Assembly (NCBI RefSeq): GCF_026015985.1 | Contig: NZ_CP110389.1 | Coordinates: 310,001-374,000 of the forward strand | Direction of reading: 5' to 3' | DNA length: 64,000 nt | Source of the DNA: Rhodopseudomonas sp. P2A-2r | Lineage (GTDB): Bacteria; Pseudomonadota; Alphaproteobacteria; Rhizobiales; Xanthobacteraceae | Part shown: in pieces, positions 7,104 to 17,140 of the stretch | Position numbering within the stretch: the first letter of the stretch is position 1 | Layout of the letters: the number at the start of each line of letters is the position of its first letter | Translations under genes and position numbers: made by a program | The notes under the pieces: generated by a model | The model's database searches: none | Seen by the model: the letters and a program-made list of their open reading frames with translations, nothing else | What the model was told of the DNA's origin: nothing

Positions 7104-9581
7104 TCAAAAGCCGCTCTCTTCTTCCTCGATCAGGATCTCGCGCTTGCCGGCGTGGTTGGGCTGGCCCACGATGCCTTCGTTCTCCATCCGCTCCATCAGC
7201 GAGGCCGCCTTGTTGTAGCCGATCTGCAGTCGGCGCTGGATGTAGCTGGTCGAGGCCTTGCGGTCGCGCTTGACGATCGCCACCGCCTGCGAGAACAGGT
7301 CGCCGCCGCCATCGGCACCCATGCCGGTGGCGTCGAACACCGCGCCATCCTCGCCCTCGGCCGGCTCTTCCGCGGTGACCGCCTCGAGATATTCCGGCTG
7401 GCCCTGGCTCTTGAGATGGCGCACCACCTTCTCGACTTCCTCGTCGGACACGAACGGGCCGTGGACGCGGCTGATGCGTCCGCCGCCGGCCATGTACAGC
7501 ATGTCGCCGCGGCCGAGCAGCTGCTCGGCGCCCATCTCGCCGAGGATGGTGCGGCTGTCGATCTTCGACGTGACCTGGAAGGAGATGCGGGTCGGGAAGT
7601 TGGCCTTGATGGTGCCGGTGATGACGTCCACCGACGGCCGCTGCGTTGCCAGGATGACGTGCAGGCCGGCGGCGCGCGCCATCTGGGCGAGACGCTGTAC
7701 CGCGCCTTCGATGTCCTTGCCGGCGACCATCATCAGGTCGGCCATTTCGTCGACGATGATGACGATATAGGGCAACGGCTCGAGATCGAGCTTCTCTTCC
7801 TCGTAGATCGCCTTGCCGGTCTCCTTGTCGAAACCGGTATGAACGGTACGGCTGAGTTCTTCGCCCTTGCCCTTGGCTTCGAGCAGGCGCGCATTGTAGC
7901 CGTCGATATTGCGGACGCCGAGCTTGGCCATGCGCTTGTAGCGCTCTTCCATCTCGCGCACCGCCCACTTCAGGGCGACCACGGCTTTCTTGGGATCGGT
8001 CACGACCGGCGTCAGCAGATGCGGGATGCCGTCATAGACCGACAGTTCGAGCATCTTGGGATCGACCATGATCAGGCGGCACTGGTCCGGCCGCAGCCGG
8101 TACACCAGGCTGAGGATCATGGTGTTGATGGCGACGGATTTACCCGAACCGGTGGTGCCGGCGATCAGCATGTGCGGCGTGCGTGCAAGATCGATGATGA
8201 TCGAATCGCCGCCGATGTTCTTGCCGAGGCACAGCGGCAGCTTGATGCTGCCGTCATTGGTGTCCTTCACCGTCAGCAGTTCGCGCAGATAGACGTTTTC
8301 ACGGTGCGCGTTCGGCAGCTCGATGCCGATGGCATTGCGGCCGGGCACCACGGCGACACGCGCGGACAAGGCGCTCATGGAGCGCGCGATATCGTCGGCG
8401 AGGCCGATGACACGCGACGACTTGATACCAGGCGCGGGCTCGAGTTCGTAAAGCGTGACGACCGGGCCTGGATGCGCCTTGACGATTTCGCCGCGCACGC
8501 CGAAGTCGCTCAGCACGACTTCGAGCGCACGTGAATTGGCTTCCAGCTCCGCCTTGCTGAGCGGCTGCCGATCGGCTGCGCGGGGCGCCGTCAGCACGTT
8601 GACGGAGGGGAGTTCGAATGTGCCGCCGGATTTGCGCTTCGGCTCTTTGGCCGGCTTCTTGCGCGGCGTGCTGGCGACAGGCGCCGGCTCTTCGTCGTCC
8701 ACGTCCTCGTCGTCATCCATCGCTTCGTCGTCGATGTCGTCGTCGTCGTCGCGACTCTGCGGCGCAATCGGCGGGCTCGAGCGGCGGCCGCCGAGATTGG
8801 GCTCCTGGCGCTCGAACGATGCGCGGCCCTTCTCCGGCGCACTTGCGACCATCAGACCGTAGATCGTCGACAGCAGGCGTCCGAGCCGCGCCTTGGCACT
8901 CATGGCGGCGTGCACGACCCAGCCCAGTGACACCGAACCGCGGTCGTTGTCTTCGTGTTCGAATGGCGCGTCATCGTCCTCGATCTCGGCGAATTCTTCT
9001 TCCTTCTGCTTTGCGCCGAGGCCGCAGGCGATCAGGAACGTCGCCGTCATCGCCGTGCACAGGATGATGCCCAACACGAAGCGATAGATGAAGCCGACCG
9101 GACCGAACACCACCGCAGGCGCGCGAAACAGCGCGTCGCCGACCACGCCGCCGACGCCGGTGGGCAGCGGCCACGATCCGCCGTGTTGCCAGCAACTGGC
9201 GAAACCCGAGGCGAGGATGGTGCAGAGGACCCAGCAGCCGATGCGCAGCGCCTCGCGATCGAAATGGCGGTGCGTCATCATCCGCCAGCCCCAAACCGCG
9301 ATCGGCAGGATCAGCATGATGGCGCCAAGGCCGAGAATCTGCATCAGCAGATCGGCGCCGATGGCGCCGGGATAGCCGACGATATTACGGATTGCGCGAG
9401 AGGTGGCGTGGCTGAAGCTCGGATCCTGCACCGACCAGGTCATCAGCGCCGCAGCGGCGACGCCGGCGACGCCGATCAGGCCGAGACCCGCGAGTTCGCG
9501 CAGCCGTCGCGCCAGCATTTCGCGAATCGATGCGGGCAGCTGTCCGACCAGGGGAATGACGCGTTCGATCGTGGTGCTCAT
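7104..9581 (-). CDS. ftsK: DNA translocase FtsK
   Basis: Septum-located DNA pump that clears and aligns chromosome dimers at division and activates XerCD. The 825 residues comprise an N-terminal domain with about four membrane helices (residues 30-190), an acidic and charged linker (220-340), the RecA-like motor with Walker A GTTGSGKS near 475 and Walker B IVIIVDEMAD near 605, and a C-terminal winged-helix gamma domain (about 755-815, YIQRRLQIGYNKAA) that reads KOPS sequences. The start ATG overlaps the TGA of the upstream aminotransferase (ATGA, 9578-9581), implying translational coupling. The linker is short relative to E. coli FtsK, as is usual in alphaproteobacteria. Confidence 0.96.
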   Translation of the reverse strand: MSTTIERVIPLVGQLPASIREMLARRLRELAGLGLIGVAGVAAAALMTWSVQDPSFSHATSRAIRNIVGYPGAIGADLLMQILGLGAIMLILPIAVWGWRMMTHRHFDREALRIGCWVLCTILASGFASCWQHGGSWPLPTGVGGVVGDALFRAPAVVFGPVGFIYRFVLGIILCTAMTATFLIACGLGAKQKEEEFAEIEDDDAPFEHEDNDRGSVSLGWVVHAAMSAKARLGRLLSTIYGLMVASAPEKGRASFERQEPNLGGRRSSPPIAPQSRDDDDDIDDEAMDDDEDVDDEEPAPVASTPRKKPAKEPKRKSGGTFELPSVNVLTAPRAADRQPLSKAELEANSRALEVVLSDFGVRGEIVKAHPGPVVTLYELEPAPGIKSSRVIGLADDIARSMSALSARVAVVPGRNAIGIELPNAHRENVYLRELLTVKDTNDGSIKLPLCLGKNIGGDSIIIDLARTPHMLIAGTTGSGKSVAINTMILSLVYRLRPDQCRLIMVDPKMLELSVYDGIPHLLTPVVTDPKKAVVALKWAVREMEERYKRMAKLGVRNIDGYNARLLEAKGKGEELSRTVHTGFDKETGKAIYEEEKLDLEPLPYIVIIVDEMADLMMVAGKDIEGAVQRLAQMARAAGLHVILATQRPSVDVITGTIKANFPTRISFQVTSKIDSRTILGEMGAEQLLGRGDMLYMAGGGRISRVHGPFVSDEEVEKVVRHLKSQGQPEYLEAVTAEEPAEGEDGAVFDATGMGADGGGDLFSQAVAIVKRDRKASTSYIQRRLQIGYNKAASLMERMENEGIVGQPNHAGKREILIEEEESGF

Positions 9582-10836
9582 GGAGTCGTGCTCTTGACGC
9601 CCTGCGATGAATCCAGAATTTCGACCAGCCGGTGCAATGCCTCGGCGGTCGTATCACTGTCCTGCACCAGGGCCAGACGAATATAGCCGGCGCCGGGATT
9701 GCTGCCGTCAGGTTGCTGCCGCGCCAGGTAGCTTCCGGGCACGACCCGCACGCCGCCCTCGCGATAGAGCTTCAATGTCGCCGCTTCGTCGCCGCCATGC
9801 GCGGAAACGTCGAGCCACAGGCAGAAGCCTCCGGCCGGGCGCTTGTAGCCGAAACGGTTGCCGAGGATCTGGTCGGCGAGATCGAACTTTTGCCGATACA
9901 GCCGGCGGTTTTCCTCGACATGCGTCTCGTCGTTGTAAGCCGCGACCGCGACGTGCTGCAGCGGCACGGGCACCTGAGGTGCCGCGACGTTGCGTAGCTC
10001 GTGAAATGCGCTGAGAAACTTCCTGTCGCCGGCCACGAAGCCGATCCGCATGCCCGGCAGGTTGGAGCGTTTCGACAACGACTGGAACGCGACCACGTTG
10101 GCGAAGTCCGGCCCGGCGGATTCCAGCATGCTGCCGGGGCCTCCCGGGTGTAGATCTCTGAATAGCATTCGTCGGACAGCACGATGAAGCCGTAACGCAG
10201 AGCCAATTTGTGCAGGCGTGCAAAATAGGCTGGCGTGGCCACCGCGCCCTGCGGATTGGCGGGTGACGCGATGTACATTGCCACCGTGCGCGACAGGGTC
10301 GCCTCATCAAGCGCGTCGAGGTCGGGCAGGAAACCGTTGGCCAATGTGGTCGGCAGGAAGATCGCCTCGCAGCCCGCGGTGCGCGCGCCGGCGCCATAGG
10401 CGGGATAGAACGGATTCGGCAGCAGGATCGCCGGCGTGCCCTTGCGGGGGCCGACGTAACGTGCGGCGGCGACGGCGGCGAGGAACAGGCCTTCGCGGCT
10501 GCCGTTCAGCACGAGCAGTTCGGTTTCCGGATCGAGCGGCCGCGGCAGTGCGAAACGCTTCCCCATCCAGGTCGCGGCGGCCCGGCGAAACGGCTCGATG
10601 CCCTTGGCGGCGGGATAGCGGCCGAATTCGGCGACGTGCTGCGCCAGCACGGGACCGACGAAATCCGGCACCGGATGCTGCGGTTCGCCCAGCGACAGCG
10701 TGATCAGCGGCTTGCCGGGCTGGTACGGTGCCAACAGCTCGGTCAGCCGGGCGAATGGCGAACGTTCGCCCTCCGCAGCGGCCGCGCTCAAGCTGCCGAC
10801 GCCTGGCGCCGCATGGGAAGAAGCCGACATTGTCAT
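9578..10836 (-). CDS. Class I/II aminotransferase, DapC-like (frameshifted in this sequence)
   Basis: PLP-dependent fold-type I aminotransferase, about 419 residues when repaired. The PLP lysine lies in QSLSKRSNLPGMRIGF, a pattern typical of N-succinyldiaminopimelate aminotransferase (DapC, lysine/murein pathway), so that role is likely but unproven. N-terminal blocks SLGEPQHPVPDF, NGSREGLF and YIASPANPQGA also fit. The reading frame breaks at a GGGG run (10136-10139): up to YSEIYTREAP it is in one frame, and from GSMLESAGPDF it is in another. One extra base restores the whole protein, as at ten other places in the window. The start is ambiguous between ATGs at 10836 and 10830. Its TGA overlaps the ftsK ATG. 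Confidence 0.85.
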
Positions 10837-11006
10837 CTGTAAAGCGCCAGCACTTTCGGAACCATCGACCACTCGCGATCGACCAAAACAGGATCAAATC
10901 ACCATAGATACGGCGAGGTTAAGACGCGATTAACCATCGACGGCCCGCGTCGCAAATGGCCGGGTTCCAGGGGCCGATGTGGCGGCAGCGGTGGGCCCCA
11001 AAGGTG

Positions 11007-11034
11007 AAGGGCCCCAGCTTGCGCTGGAGCCCTT
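11007..11034 (-). terminator. Putative terminator downstream of amtB
   Basis: Near-perfect 12-base inverted repeat (AAGGGCCCCAGC / GCTGGAGCCCTT, one mismatch) with a four-base TTGC loop, about 90 bases past the amtB stop in the direction of transcription. No strong T-run follows, so termination efficiency is uncertain. Confidence 0.5.
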
Positions 11035-11121
11035 CGACGGGTGGAGCATTGCCGGGTATGTGCCCCAACCGATCCCCGATGCTCGCTGCGGACGATGCGA
11101 TCGTCCGCAGCGGCGTGGCGC

Positions 11122-12561
11122 TTACATGTTGTAGGCGCGCTCGGTGTGCTCGGTGACGTCGAGGCCTTCGCGCTCGACTTCAACGTTGACGCGCAGGCCG
11201 ACGATGACATCGACGACCTTGAACAGGATCGCCGAGCCGACGCCGGACCACACCAGCGTGGTCGCGACAGCTTTGCACTGCGCGATCATCTGGGTGACCA
11301 TGTCGTAGTCGGCGATCTTGCCGGCCACGTAATCCATCACGCCCGTGCCGCCGAGGGCCGGGTTGACCAGGATGCCGGTGGCCAGGGCGCCGACGATGCC
11401 GCCGACGCAATGGACGCCGAACACATCGAGGGAGTCGTCATAGCCGATGGCGTTCTTGATCACGGTGCAGAAGAACAGGCAGACGACGCCGACGATCAGG
11501 CCAAGAACCAGCGCGCCCATCGGACCCGCGAAGCCGCAGGCCGGCGTGACGGCAACCAGCCCGGAAACCGCGCCGGACACGGCACCCAACAGCGACGGGT
11601 GGCCCTTGGTGATCCACTCCGCGAACATCCACGACATCGCCGCCATGGCGGTGGCGAGGAACGTGTTGGTCATCGCCAGACCGGCGGTGCCGGAGGCTTC
11701 GAGGTTGGAGCCGACGTTGAAGCCGAACCAGCCAACCCACAGCAGCGAGGCGCCGATCATGGTCATGGTCAGCGAGTGCGGAGCCATCAGGTCCTTGCCG
11801 TAGCCGGTGCGCTTGCCGATGATCAGGCAACCGACCAGGCCAGCGATGCCGGCATTGATGTGCACCACGGTGCCGCCGGCGAAGTCGAGAGCGCCCCACA
11901 GGAACACCTGGCCGGCATCGGCCATGACTTCGTCAAGCTTGGCCTGCGCCGCTGCCTTGGCATCGGGAGCTGCTGCGGCGAGCGCCTTGGCGGCGGCCAC
12001 AACGGCATCCGGTCCAGCCCAGTACCAAACCATGTGCGCGATCGGGAAGTAGATCAGCGTCACCCAGAGCGGCATGAACAGGGCAATCGCCGCGAACTTG
12101 GTGCGTTCGGCGAAGGCGCCGACAATCAGGCCCGGGGTGATGGCGGCGAAGGTCATCTGGAAGCAGAAGTAGACCAGTTCCGAGATATTGGCGTCCGCAG
12201 TGAAGGTCGCAGCCATCGAGTCAGGCGTGACACCCGACAGGAAAGCCTTGGAGAAGCCGCCGATGTAGGGCGAACCGCCGGTGAAGGTGATGCTGTAGCC
12301 GTACAGCGCCCACAGGACCATGACGATACAGGTTGTGTAGAAGACCTGCATCAGCACCGAGAGCATGTTCTTGGAGCGAACCAGGCCGCCGTAGAACAGC
12401 GCAAGGCCGGGAATGGTCATCAACAGCACGAACACCGTCGAGGTCATCATCCAGGCGTTGTCGCCCTTGTTGACCGTCGGGTCGGCGTATGCCGCGGTTG
12501 CGGCAAACAGGCCGACGGCCAGTGCCGCCAATCCCGCGCCAGAGGGACGCTTGAACGTCAT
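11122..12561 (-). CDS. amtB: Ammonium transporter AmtB
   Basis: Trimeric inner-membrane ammonia channel, 479 residues. An N-terminal signal sequence (LAALAVGLFAATAAYA) is followed by about 11 membrane helices. Family blocks include GLALFYGGLVRSKNMLS, FQMTFAAITPGLIVGAFAER, a long loop around residue 150 and DVFGVHCVGGIVGALATGI with a pore His. Under nitrogen sufficiency it is normally plugged by deuridylylated GlnK. It is the last gene of a PII-PII-amtB cluster on this strand, 37 bases after the nearer PII gene, so cotranscription is likely. Confidence 0.96.
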   Translation of the reverse strand: MTFKRPSGAGLAALAVGLFAATAAYADPTVNKGDNAWMMTSTVFVLLMTIPGLALFYGGLVRSKNMLSVLMQVFYTTCIVMVLWALYGYSITFTGGSPYIGGFSKAFLSGVTPDSMAATFTADANISELVYFCFQMTFAAITPGLIVGAFAERTKFAAIALFMPLWVTLIYFPIAHMVWYWAGPDAVVAAAKALAAAAPDAKAAAQAKLDEVMADAGQVFLWGALDFAGGTVVHINAGIAGLVGCLIIGKRTGYGKDLMAPHSLTMTMIGASLLWVGWFGFNVGSNLEASGTAGLAMTNTFLATAMAAMSWMFAEWITKGHPSLLGAVSGAVSGLVAVTPACGFAGPMGALVLGLIVGVVCLFFCTVIKNAIGYDDSLDVFGVHCVGGIVGALATGILVNPALGGTGVMDYVAGKIADYDMVTQMIAQCKAVATTLVWSGVGSAILFKVVDVIVGLRVNVEVEREGLDVTEHTERAYNM

Positions 12562-12598
12562 TTTTTATACTCCTGATTGGTAAAGGGTGAGCGCGAAA

Positions 12599-12994
<396 letters not shown>

Positions 12995-13043
12995 TCACCA
13001 CGCGGAGAAGATCACTACGCGGGCACAGCCAGCCCAGATAGAA

Positions 13044-13058
13044 TCAAATGCCGTGCCA
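13044..13058 (-). promoter_or_regulatory. Sigma54-type promoter for glnK-amtB
   Basis: On the minus strand the sequence TGGCACGGCATTTGA matches the -24/-12 consensus TGGCACG-N4-TTGC in spacing and in all but the last base (A for C). It lies about 110 bases upstream of glnK, as expected for an NtrC/RpoN-controlled operon. A weak NtrC-like dyad (TGCGCTATTCGGTCGC, 13127-13142) sits at a plausible enhancer distance upstream. No coding sequence was found in the 12938-13381 gap. Confidence 0.45.
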
Positions 13059-13381
13059 GATCGGTGGAATTTCCTAACGGTCTCTGAACGCCCAGCTTTT
13101 CGAGGTTTTGGGGGTTTGGCCCCGGGTGCGCTATTCGGTCGCGCCCAAGAATTACGCAGCCCCGATCAAAATAGCGCCACGACAGGCTGTCGACATATTC
13201 GTGCTTATGGGGAAGGCAGCTGAATGGTAATATAATATGCGCCTATCCGCCATTCCGCCAAATCTGCGCAAAGCTGAGGCCGTTTTAACCGGGGCGTGTT
13301 TTTCTCACTGGAGCAACCTGACAGGGTGCGGTCCTGGCGCCGCCGGTCATCAAGGCGACTGTCGCGCGAAAGCGCCGTGCC

Positions 13382-13720
13382 TCAGAGTGCGTCGCGGTCG
13401 GTCTCGCCGGTCCGAATCCGACGGGCGTGATCGATGGGGACAACGAAGATCTTGCCGTCGCCGATCTGGCCGGTCCGGGCGCTGGAGGTGATCACCTCGA
13501 CGGCCTTGGTGGCGAGGTCGGCAGCAATCGCGATCTCGAGCCGCAGCTTGGGCAGGAAGTTCACCACATATTCGGCGCCGCGATACATCTCGGTGTGGCC
13601 CTTCTGGCGCCCATAACCCTTCACTTCGGTGACGGTCATGCCGTGCACGCCGATGGCGGTGAGGGCCTGGCGAACTTCGTCCAGCTTGAAGGGCTTGATA
13701 ATCGCAACGACCAATTTCAT
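13382..13720 (-). CDS. Second PII nitrogen-regulatory protein
   Basis: PII paralogue of 112 residues, very similar to its neighbour, with uridylylation site Y51 (EMYRGAEY), B-loop [11 protein letters not shown] and C-loop RIRTGE. Differences cluster after residue 52 ([17 protein letters not shown] versus [17 protein letters not shown]). It starts at the ATG at 13718-13720 and precedes the first glnK-amtB pair by 444 bases on the same strand. The intervening promoter suggests it can be expressed separately. Whether it should be called GlnB or a second GlnK cannot be settled from sequence; an adjacent glnA, typical for glnB, is absent. Confidence 0.93.
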   Translation of the reverse strand: MKLVVAIIKPFKLDEVRQALTAIGVHGMTVTEVKGYGRQKGHTEMYRGAEYVVNFLPKLRLEIAIAADLATKAVEVITSSARTGQIGDGKIFVVPIDHARRIRTGETDRDAL

Positions 13721-13867
13721 GAAAGCTTCCTGTGCAATTCCTCAGGCGCCCGCCAAGGCGGGAACGTGACGTATATCTATGCCAGTTATATCGGCATGGC
13801 GCGTGGAAAATAAGCGGAATCTATCGCGGCGCCAAAGCTTTGCGCAGTGAGAGGCGATCGGGGCCGG

Positions 13868-14743
13868 CTAGGTCGCGGGCTTCTCCCGCCGCTCGCGGAT
13901 CGAGCCCTCCTGCGCCACCGACGCGACAAGTGTGCCGTCGGGCTTGAAGATCAGCCCGCGCGCCAGCCCGCGTCCGCCCTGGGCGCTGGGGCTGTCCTGG
14001 CTGTAGAGCAGCCATTCGTCGGCACGGAACGGGCGGTGAAACCACATGGCGTGATCGAGGCTCGCCGCCATCACCTTGCCATCGAACAACGTGCGGCCGT
14101 AGCGCGCCATTACCGAATCCAGCAGCGAAAAGTCGGAAGCATAGGCGAGCGCGCACATGTGCAGCGCCGGATCGTCCGGCAGCTTGGCGGCGGTGCGGAT
14201 CCAGATGTTGATCCGGCCATCGGGGACCGCGGTGCCGAAATAGCGCTGAAATTCCACCGGCCGCAGTTCGATCGGACGATCGGACTCGTAATAGCGCCTG
14301 ATGAATTCCGGCATCTGGTTGATGATTGGATCCTTGGCCAGTTCCTCGGCGGACAGTTTTTCCGGCGGCGGCACGTCGGGCATCTGGTCCTGATGGTCGA
14401 AGGAATCGGGCTCGCTGACATGGAACGAGACCATCATCGAGAAGATCGCCTGGCCGTGCTGGATCGCAGTGACGCGCCGGGTCGAATAGCTCTTGCCGTC
14501 GCGCAGCCGCTCGACCTCATAGATGATCGGGATGGCGGGGTCGCCCGGGAGGATGAAATAGCAGTGCAGGGAGTGCGGAAAGCGACCTTCCACGGTCCGG
14601 CATGAGGCCACCATGGCCTGGCCGATCACCTGACCGCCGAACACCCGCTGCCAACGCGTCTTCGGGCTGGTGCCGCGGAACATGTTCACCTCGAGGGTCT
14701 CGAGGTTGAGAATATCCAGCAGGTCGATCAGGCTCTTGGACAT
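13868..14743 (-). CDS. tesB: Acyl-CoA thioesterase II
   Basis: Double hot-dog-fold thioesterase hydrolysing medium- and long-chain acyl-CoA, 291 residues from ATG 14743. Family blocks: FRGTSPKTRWQRVFGGQVIGQA near the N-terminus, HSLHCYFILPGD, SYSTRRVTAIQHG, and in the second hot dog ASDFSLLDSV, SLDHAMWFHRPFRADEW and a catalytic-region Gln/Ser stretch (SAQGGRGLARG). An ATG three codons upstream (14752) is equally possible; the longer open frame reaching 14869 would run into the divergent ubiH-type gene. Divergent from that gene with about 120 bases between starts. Confidence 0.92.
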   Translation of the reverse strand: MSKSLIDLLDILNLETLEVNMFRGTSPKTRWQRVFGGQVIGQAMVASCRTVEGRFPHSLHCYFILPGDPAIPIIYEVERLRDGKSYSTRRVTAIQHGQAIFSMMVSFHVSEPDSFDHQDQMPDVPPPEKLSAEELAKDPIINQMPEFIRRYYESDRPIELRPVEFQRYFGTAVPDGRINIWIRTAAKLPDDPALHMCALAYASDFSLLDSVMARYGRTLFDGKVMAASLDHAMWFHRPFRADEWLLYSQDSPSAQGGRGLARGLIFKPDGTLVASVAQEGSIRERREKPAT

Positions 14744-14862
14744 CGGCGTCATCCGGTCGCGGTTGCAGGCACGGAAGGCAAGATACCGCGTGCACCCTTG
14801 TTTCGGTTCCTGTTTCGCCCAGCTATAAGCCTGTTGCAACAGCGAGTACGGATCGGTCTGAC

Positions 14863-16083
14863 ATGGCATCGCAACGAGGCATCGTGATTGGCGGCGGGGC
14901 GTTCGCCGGACTGGCGCTGGCGCTGGCGCTGCGCCAGGGGCTTGGGCCGGACATTCCGATCATCGTTGCCGATCCGGCGCTGGCGGCGCGGCCAAGCCGC
15001 GACCAGCGCGCCACGGCCATCGTCGCCGCCTGCCGCCGGCTGTTCGGCGCCATCGGCGTCTGGGACGAGGTGGCGGCGCAGGCGCAGCCGATCCTCGACA
15101 TGGTGGTGACCGATTCCAAGCTCGAAGATGCCACGCGGCCGGTGTTTCTGACCTTTGCGGGCAATGTCGAACCCGGCGAACCGTTCGCCCATATGGTGGA
15201 AAACCGACTTCTGATCGATACGCTGGTGACCCGCGCGGAAGCCGCGGGCGTCGACCTGCGGCCGACCATGGTGACCACCTTCGATTCGCGCCCCGACGGC
15301 ATCAGCGTCACGCTCGGCGATGGCAGTGTGATCGAGGCGGCCCTGCTGGTTGCCGCCGACGGCGCGCGCTCGAAGCTGCGCGAACGCGCCGGCATCGCCA
15401 CCCACGGCTGGGACTACGACCAGTCCGGCATCGTGGTCACCGTCGGCCACGAGCGCGACCATCAGGGCCGCGCAGAAGAGCACTTTCTCCCCGCAGGTCC
15501 GTTCGCGATCCTGCCGCTTACCGGGCGGCGCTCGTCGCTGGTATGGACCGAGACGCGCAGCGAGGCGACGCGCATCGCGGCCTTGCCGGACGACGAGTTT
15601 CACACCGAACTCGAACAGCGCTTCGGCCTGCATCTCGGTGAGGTGAAGGCGCTGGACAGACCGCGTGCGTTTCCACTCGGCTATTTCGTGGCGCGTTCCT
15701 TCATCGGCGAGCGGCTGGCGCTGGTCGGCGACGCCGCGCACCTGATTCATCCGATCGCCGGGCAGGGGCTCAACATGGGCCTCAAGGATGTGGCGGCGCT
15801 GGCGGAGACCATCGTCGATGCCGCGCGCCTCGGCATCGACTTCGGCCAGGCCGACGTGCTCGATCGCTACCAGCGCTGGCGCCGCTTCGACACCATGGCG
15901 ATGGGTGTCGCCACCAACGCGCTGAACCTGCTGTTCTCCAACAAGTCGACGTTGCTGCGCAGCGTACGCGACATTGGTCTCGGCCTTGTCGATCGCCTGC
16001 CGCCGCTGAAGAGCGTGTTCATCCGCCAGGCCGCCGGACTGTCGGGCGAAGTGCCGCGGCTGCTGAAGGGCGAGGCGCTGTAG
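14863..16083 (+). CDS. UbiH/UbiF/COQ6-family FAD-dependent hydroxylase
   Basis: Flavoprotein monooxygenase of the ubiquinone-ring hydroxylase family, 406 residues. It shows the N-terminal FAD dinucleotide fold (IVIGGGAFAGLALALAL), the DG motif (LLVAADGARSKLRE) and the second FAD motif LALVGDAAHLIHPIAGQGLNMGLKD, which is diagnostic for UbiH-type enzymes. Which ring position it hydroxylates cannot be assigned; alphaproteobacterial UbiL/UbiM-type enzymes look alike. It is followed by a strong hairpin before the convergent Trm112 gene. Confidence 0.9.
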   Translation: MASQRGIVIGGGAFAGLALALALRQGLGPDIPIIVADPALAARPSRDQRATAIVAACRRLFGAIGVWDEVAAQAQPILDMVVTDSKLEDATRPVFLTFAGNVEPGEPFAHMVENRLLIDTLVTRAEAAGVDLRPTMVTTFDSRPDGISVTLGDGSVIEAALLVAADGARSKLRERAGIATHGWDYDQSGIVVTVGHERDHQGRAEEHFLPAGPFAILPLTGRRSSLVWTETRSEATRIAALPDDEFHTELEQRFGLHLGEVKALDRPRAFPLGYFVARSFIGERLALVGDAAHLIHPIAGQGLNMGLKDVAALAETIVDAARLGIDFGQADVLDRYQRWRRFDTMAMGVATNALNLLFSNKSTLLRSVRDIGLGLVDRLPPLKSVFIRQAAGLSGEVPRLLKGEAL

Positions 16084-16085
16084 CG

Positions 16086-16127
16086 GTCGTCCCGGCCTGC
16101 GCTCGCGCGCGAATTTGCCGGGACGAC
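16086..16127. terminator. Bidirectional hairpin between ubiH-type gene and Trm112 gene
   Basis: Perfect 11-base inverted repeat GTCGTCCCGGC / GCCGGGACGAC around a 20-base loop, occupying nearly all of the gap between two convergent genes. The sequence resembles ends of the GTCGTCACCCG palindromic repeats seen elsewhere in the window. Confidence 0.55.
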
Positions 16128-16131
16128 GTGC

Positions 16132-16332
16132 TCAATCGATCTTGCGGGCTTCTTCCGGCAACATGATCGGGATGCCGTCGCGGATCGGATAAGCGAGTTT
16201 CGCCTTCCGGGAGACCAGTTCCTGCCGGGTCGCATCGAATTCCAGCTGCCCCTTGGTGAGCGGGCACACCAGGATTTCCAGCAATTTCGGATCGACGGTG
16301 CCTTCGAGGCGTTCAACGGGTGTGGCAGTCAT
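16132..16332 (-). CDS. Trm112-family (YcaR-like) small protein
   Basis: 66-residue protein of the Trm112/UPF0434 family, small zinc-ribbon-like proteins which in eukaryotes activate methyltransferases. The core [17 protein letters not shown] and [17 protein letters not shown] match the family. Only one Cys is left, so the metal site is not conserved, as is usual in bacterial members. It lies 105 bases downstream of the LON-domain gene on the same strand. Confidence 0.9.
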   Translation of the reverse strand: MTATPVERLEGTVDPKLLEILVCPLTKGQLEFDATRQELVSRKAKLAYPIRDGIPIMLPEEARKID

Positions 16333-16437
16333 GGGCGCGCTCCGGCAACTCGAACGATCAAGCTTGGTATTTTATCAGGATGCCGGCGCAACACAATTCG
16401 CCGGGCGACGCATCGGAAGCCGACGACGCGCGGGCAG

Positions 16438-17137
16438 TCACTGCAGCGGCGGGTCGCCGCTGGTGCGTTTTTTGCCAGGTCCATCTCGGTGACTGCGATC
16501 AGGATTTCTGCGCGGGTCTTGAGATCCGGGGCTTCCAGCATGGCCTGCTTTTCCGGGGCGCCATAGGGCGACATCATCGCCAGCGCATTGACCAGCGCCT
16601 CGTTCGGCGCGCTCTCCACGCCTTCCCAGTCGACCTTGAGATTATTGGCCTTGAGGAAGTCCGTCAGCACTTCCAGCAGCGCCTCGCGGTTCACCGCCTC
16701 TTCGCCCTTGCGCGCGGTGAAATCGTCGACGAAGGGAAAGTAGTCGACCCGGCATTGCCGGTAAGGCGTGAGCACCGAAAGCTCCTCCAGCACCTTGAAA
16801 CGGGCGATGCCGGTCAGTTCAAGGATGTAGCGGCCGTCGCCGGCTTCGGCGAGCTGGGTGATTCGGCCGACGCAGCCGACCCGGAACAGCGCCGGCTTGT
16901 CCTCGTCGGGGAGTGCGAGACATCGGGCTGGATCATGCCGATCAGGCGATGCCCGTCCCGGAACGAATCATCCACCATGGCCAGATAGCGCTGTTCGAAA
17001 ATGTTCAGCGGCATCTGGCCGCGCGGCAGCAGCAGGGCGCCGGGCAGCGGGAAGACCGGAATCACCTCCGGCAGATCGCCGGGTCCGCGATAGTCGGCAT
17101 TGATCGCCATGTCCGGTTCCGATGCTGAAGTCGCCAT
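16438..17137 (-). CDS. LON substrate-binding domain protein (two frameshifts in this sequence)
   Basis: Small protein made only of the Lon N-terminal domain (no AAA+ or protease part), about 233 residues when repaired. It starts MATSASEP and shows IPVFPLPGALLLPRGQMPLNIFEQRYLAMV. The frame breaks at GGGG (16908-16911) after PDVSHSP; the shifted frame continues with DEDKPALFR and, further on, LEELSVLTPYRQCRVDYFPF. It breaks again at a six-T run (16468-16473); adding a base gives the family-like end AKKRTSGDPPLQ and a stop at 16438. Both breaks look like homopolymer errors. The start lies 3 bases after the stop of the thioredoxin gene, so the two are probably translated together. Confidence 0.8.
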
Positions 17138-17140
17138 TGC

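Noticed and set aside
6922..7968. N-terminal extension of the lolA frame over ftsK
   Set aside because: The extension is a shifted reading of ftsK, and the signal peptide starts at ATG 6921.
11041..12576. 511-codon frame opposite amtB
   Set aside because: Antisense to amtB; rich in Gly, His, Asp and Gln, with no domain.
13127..13142. NtrC-like dyad upstream of glnK
   Set aside because: Only partial match to the consensus; mentioned with the sigma54 site but not listed as its own feature.
13768..13800. TGCC...GGCA inverted repeat upstream of the second PII gene as a sigma54 site
   Set aside because: The -12 element is absent at the required spacing.
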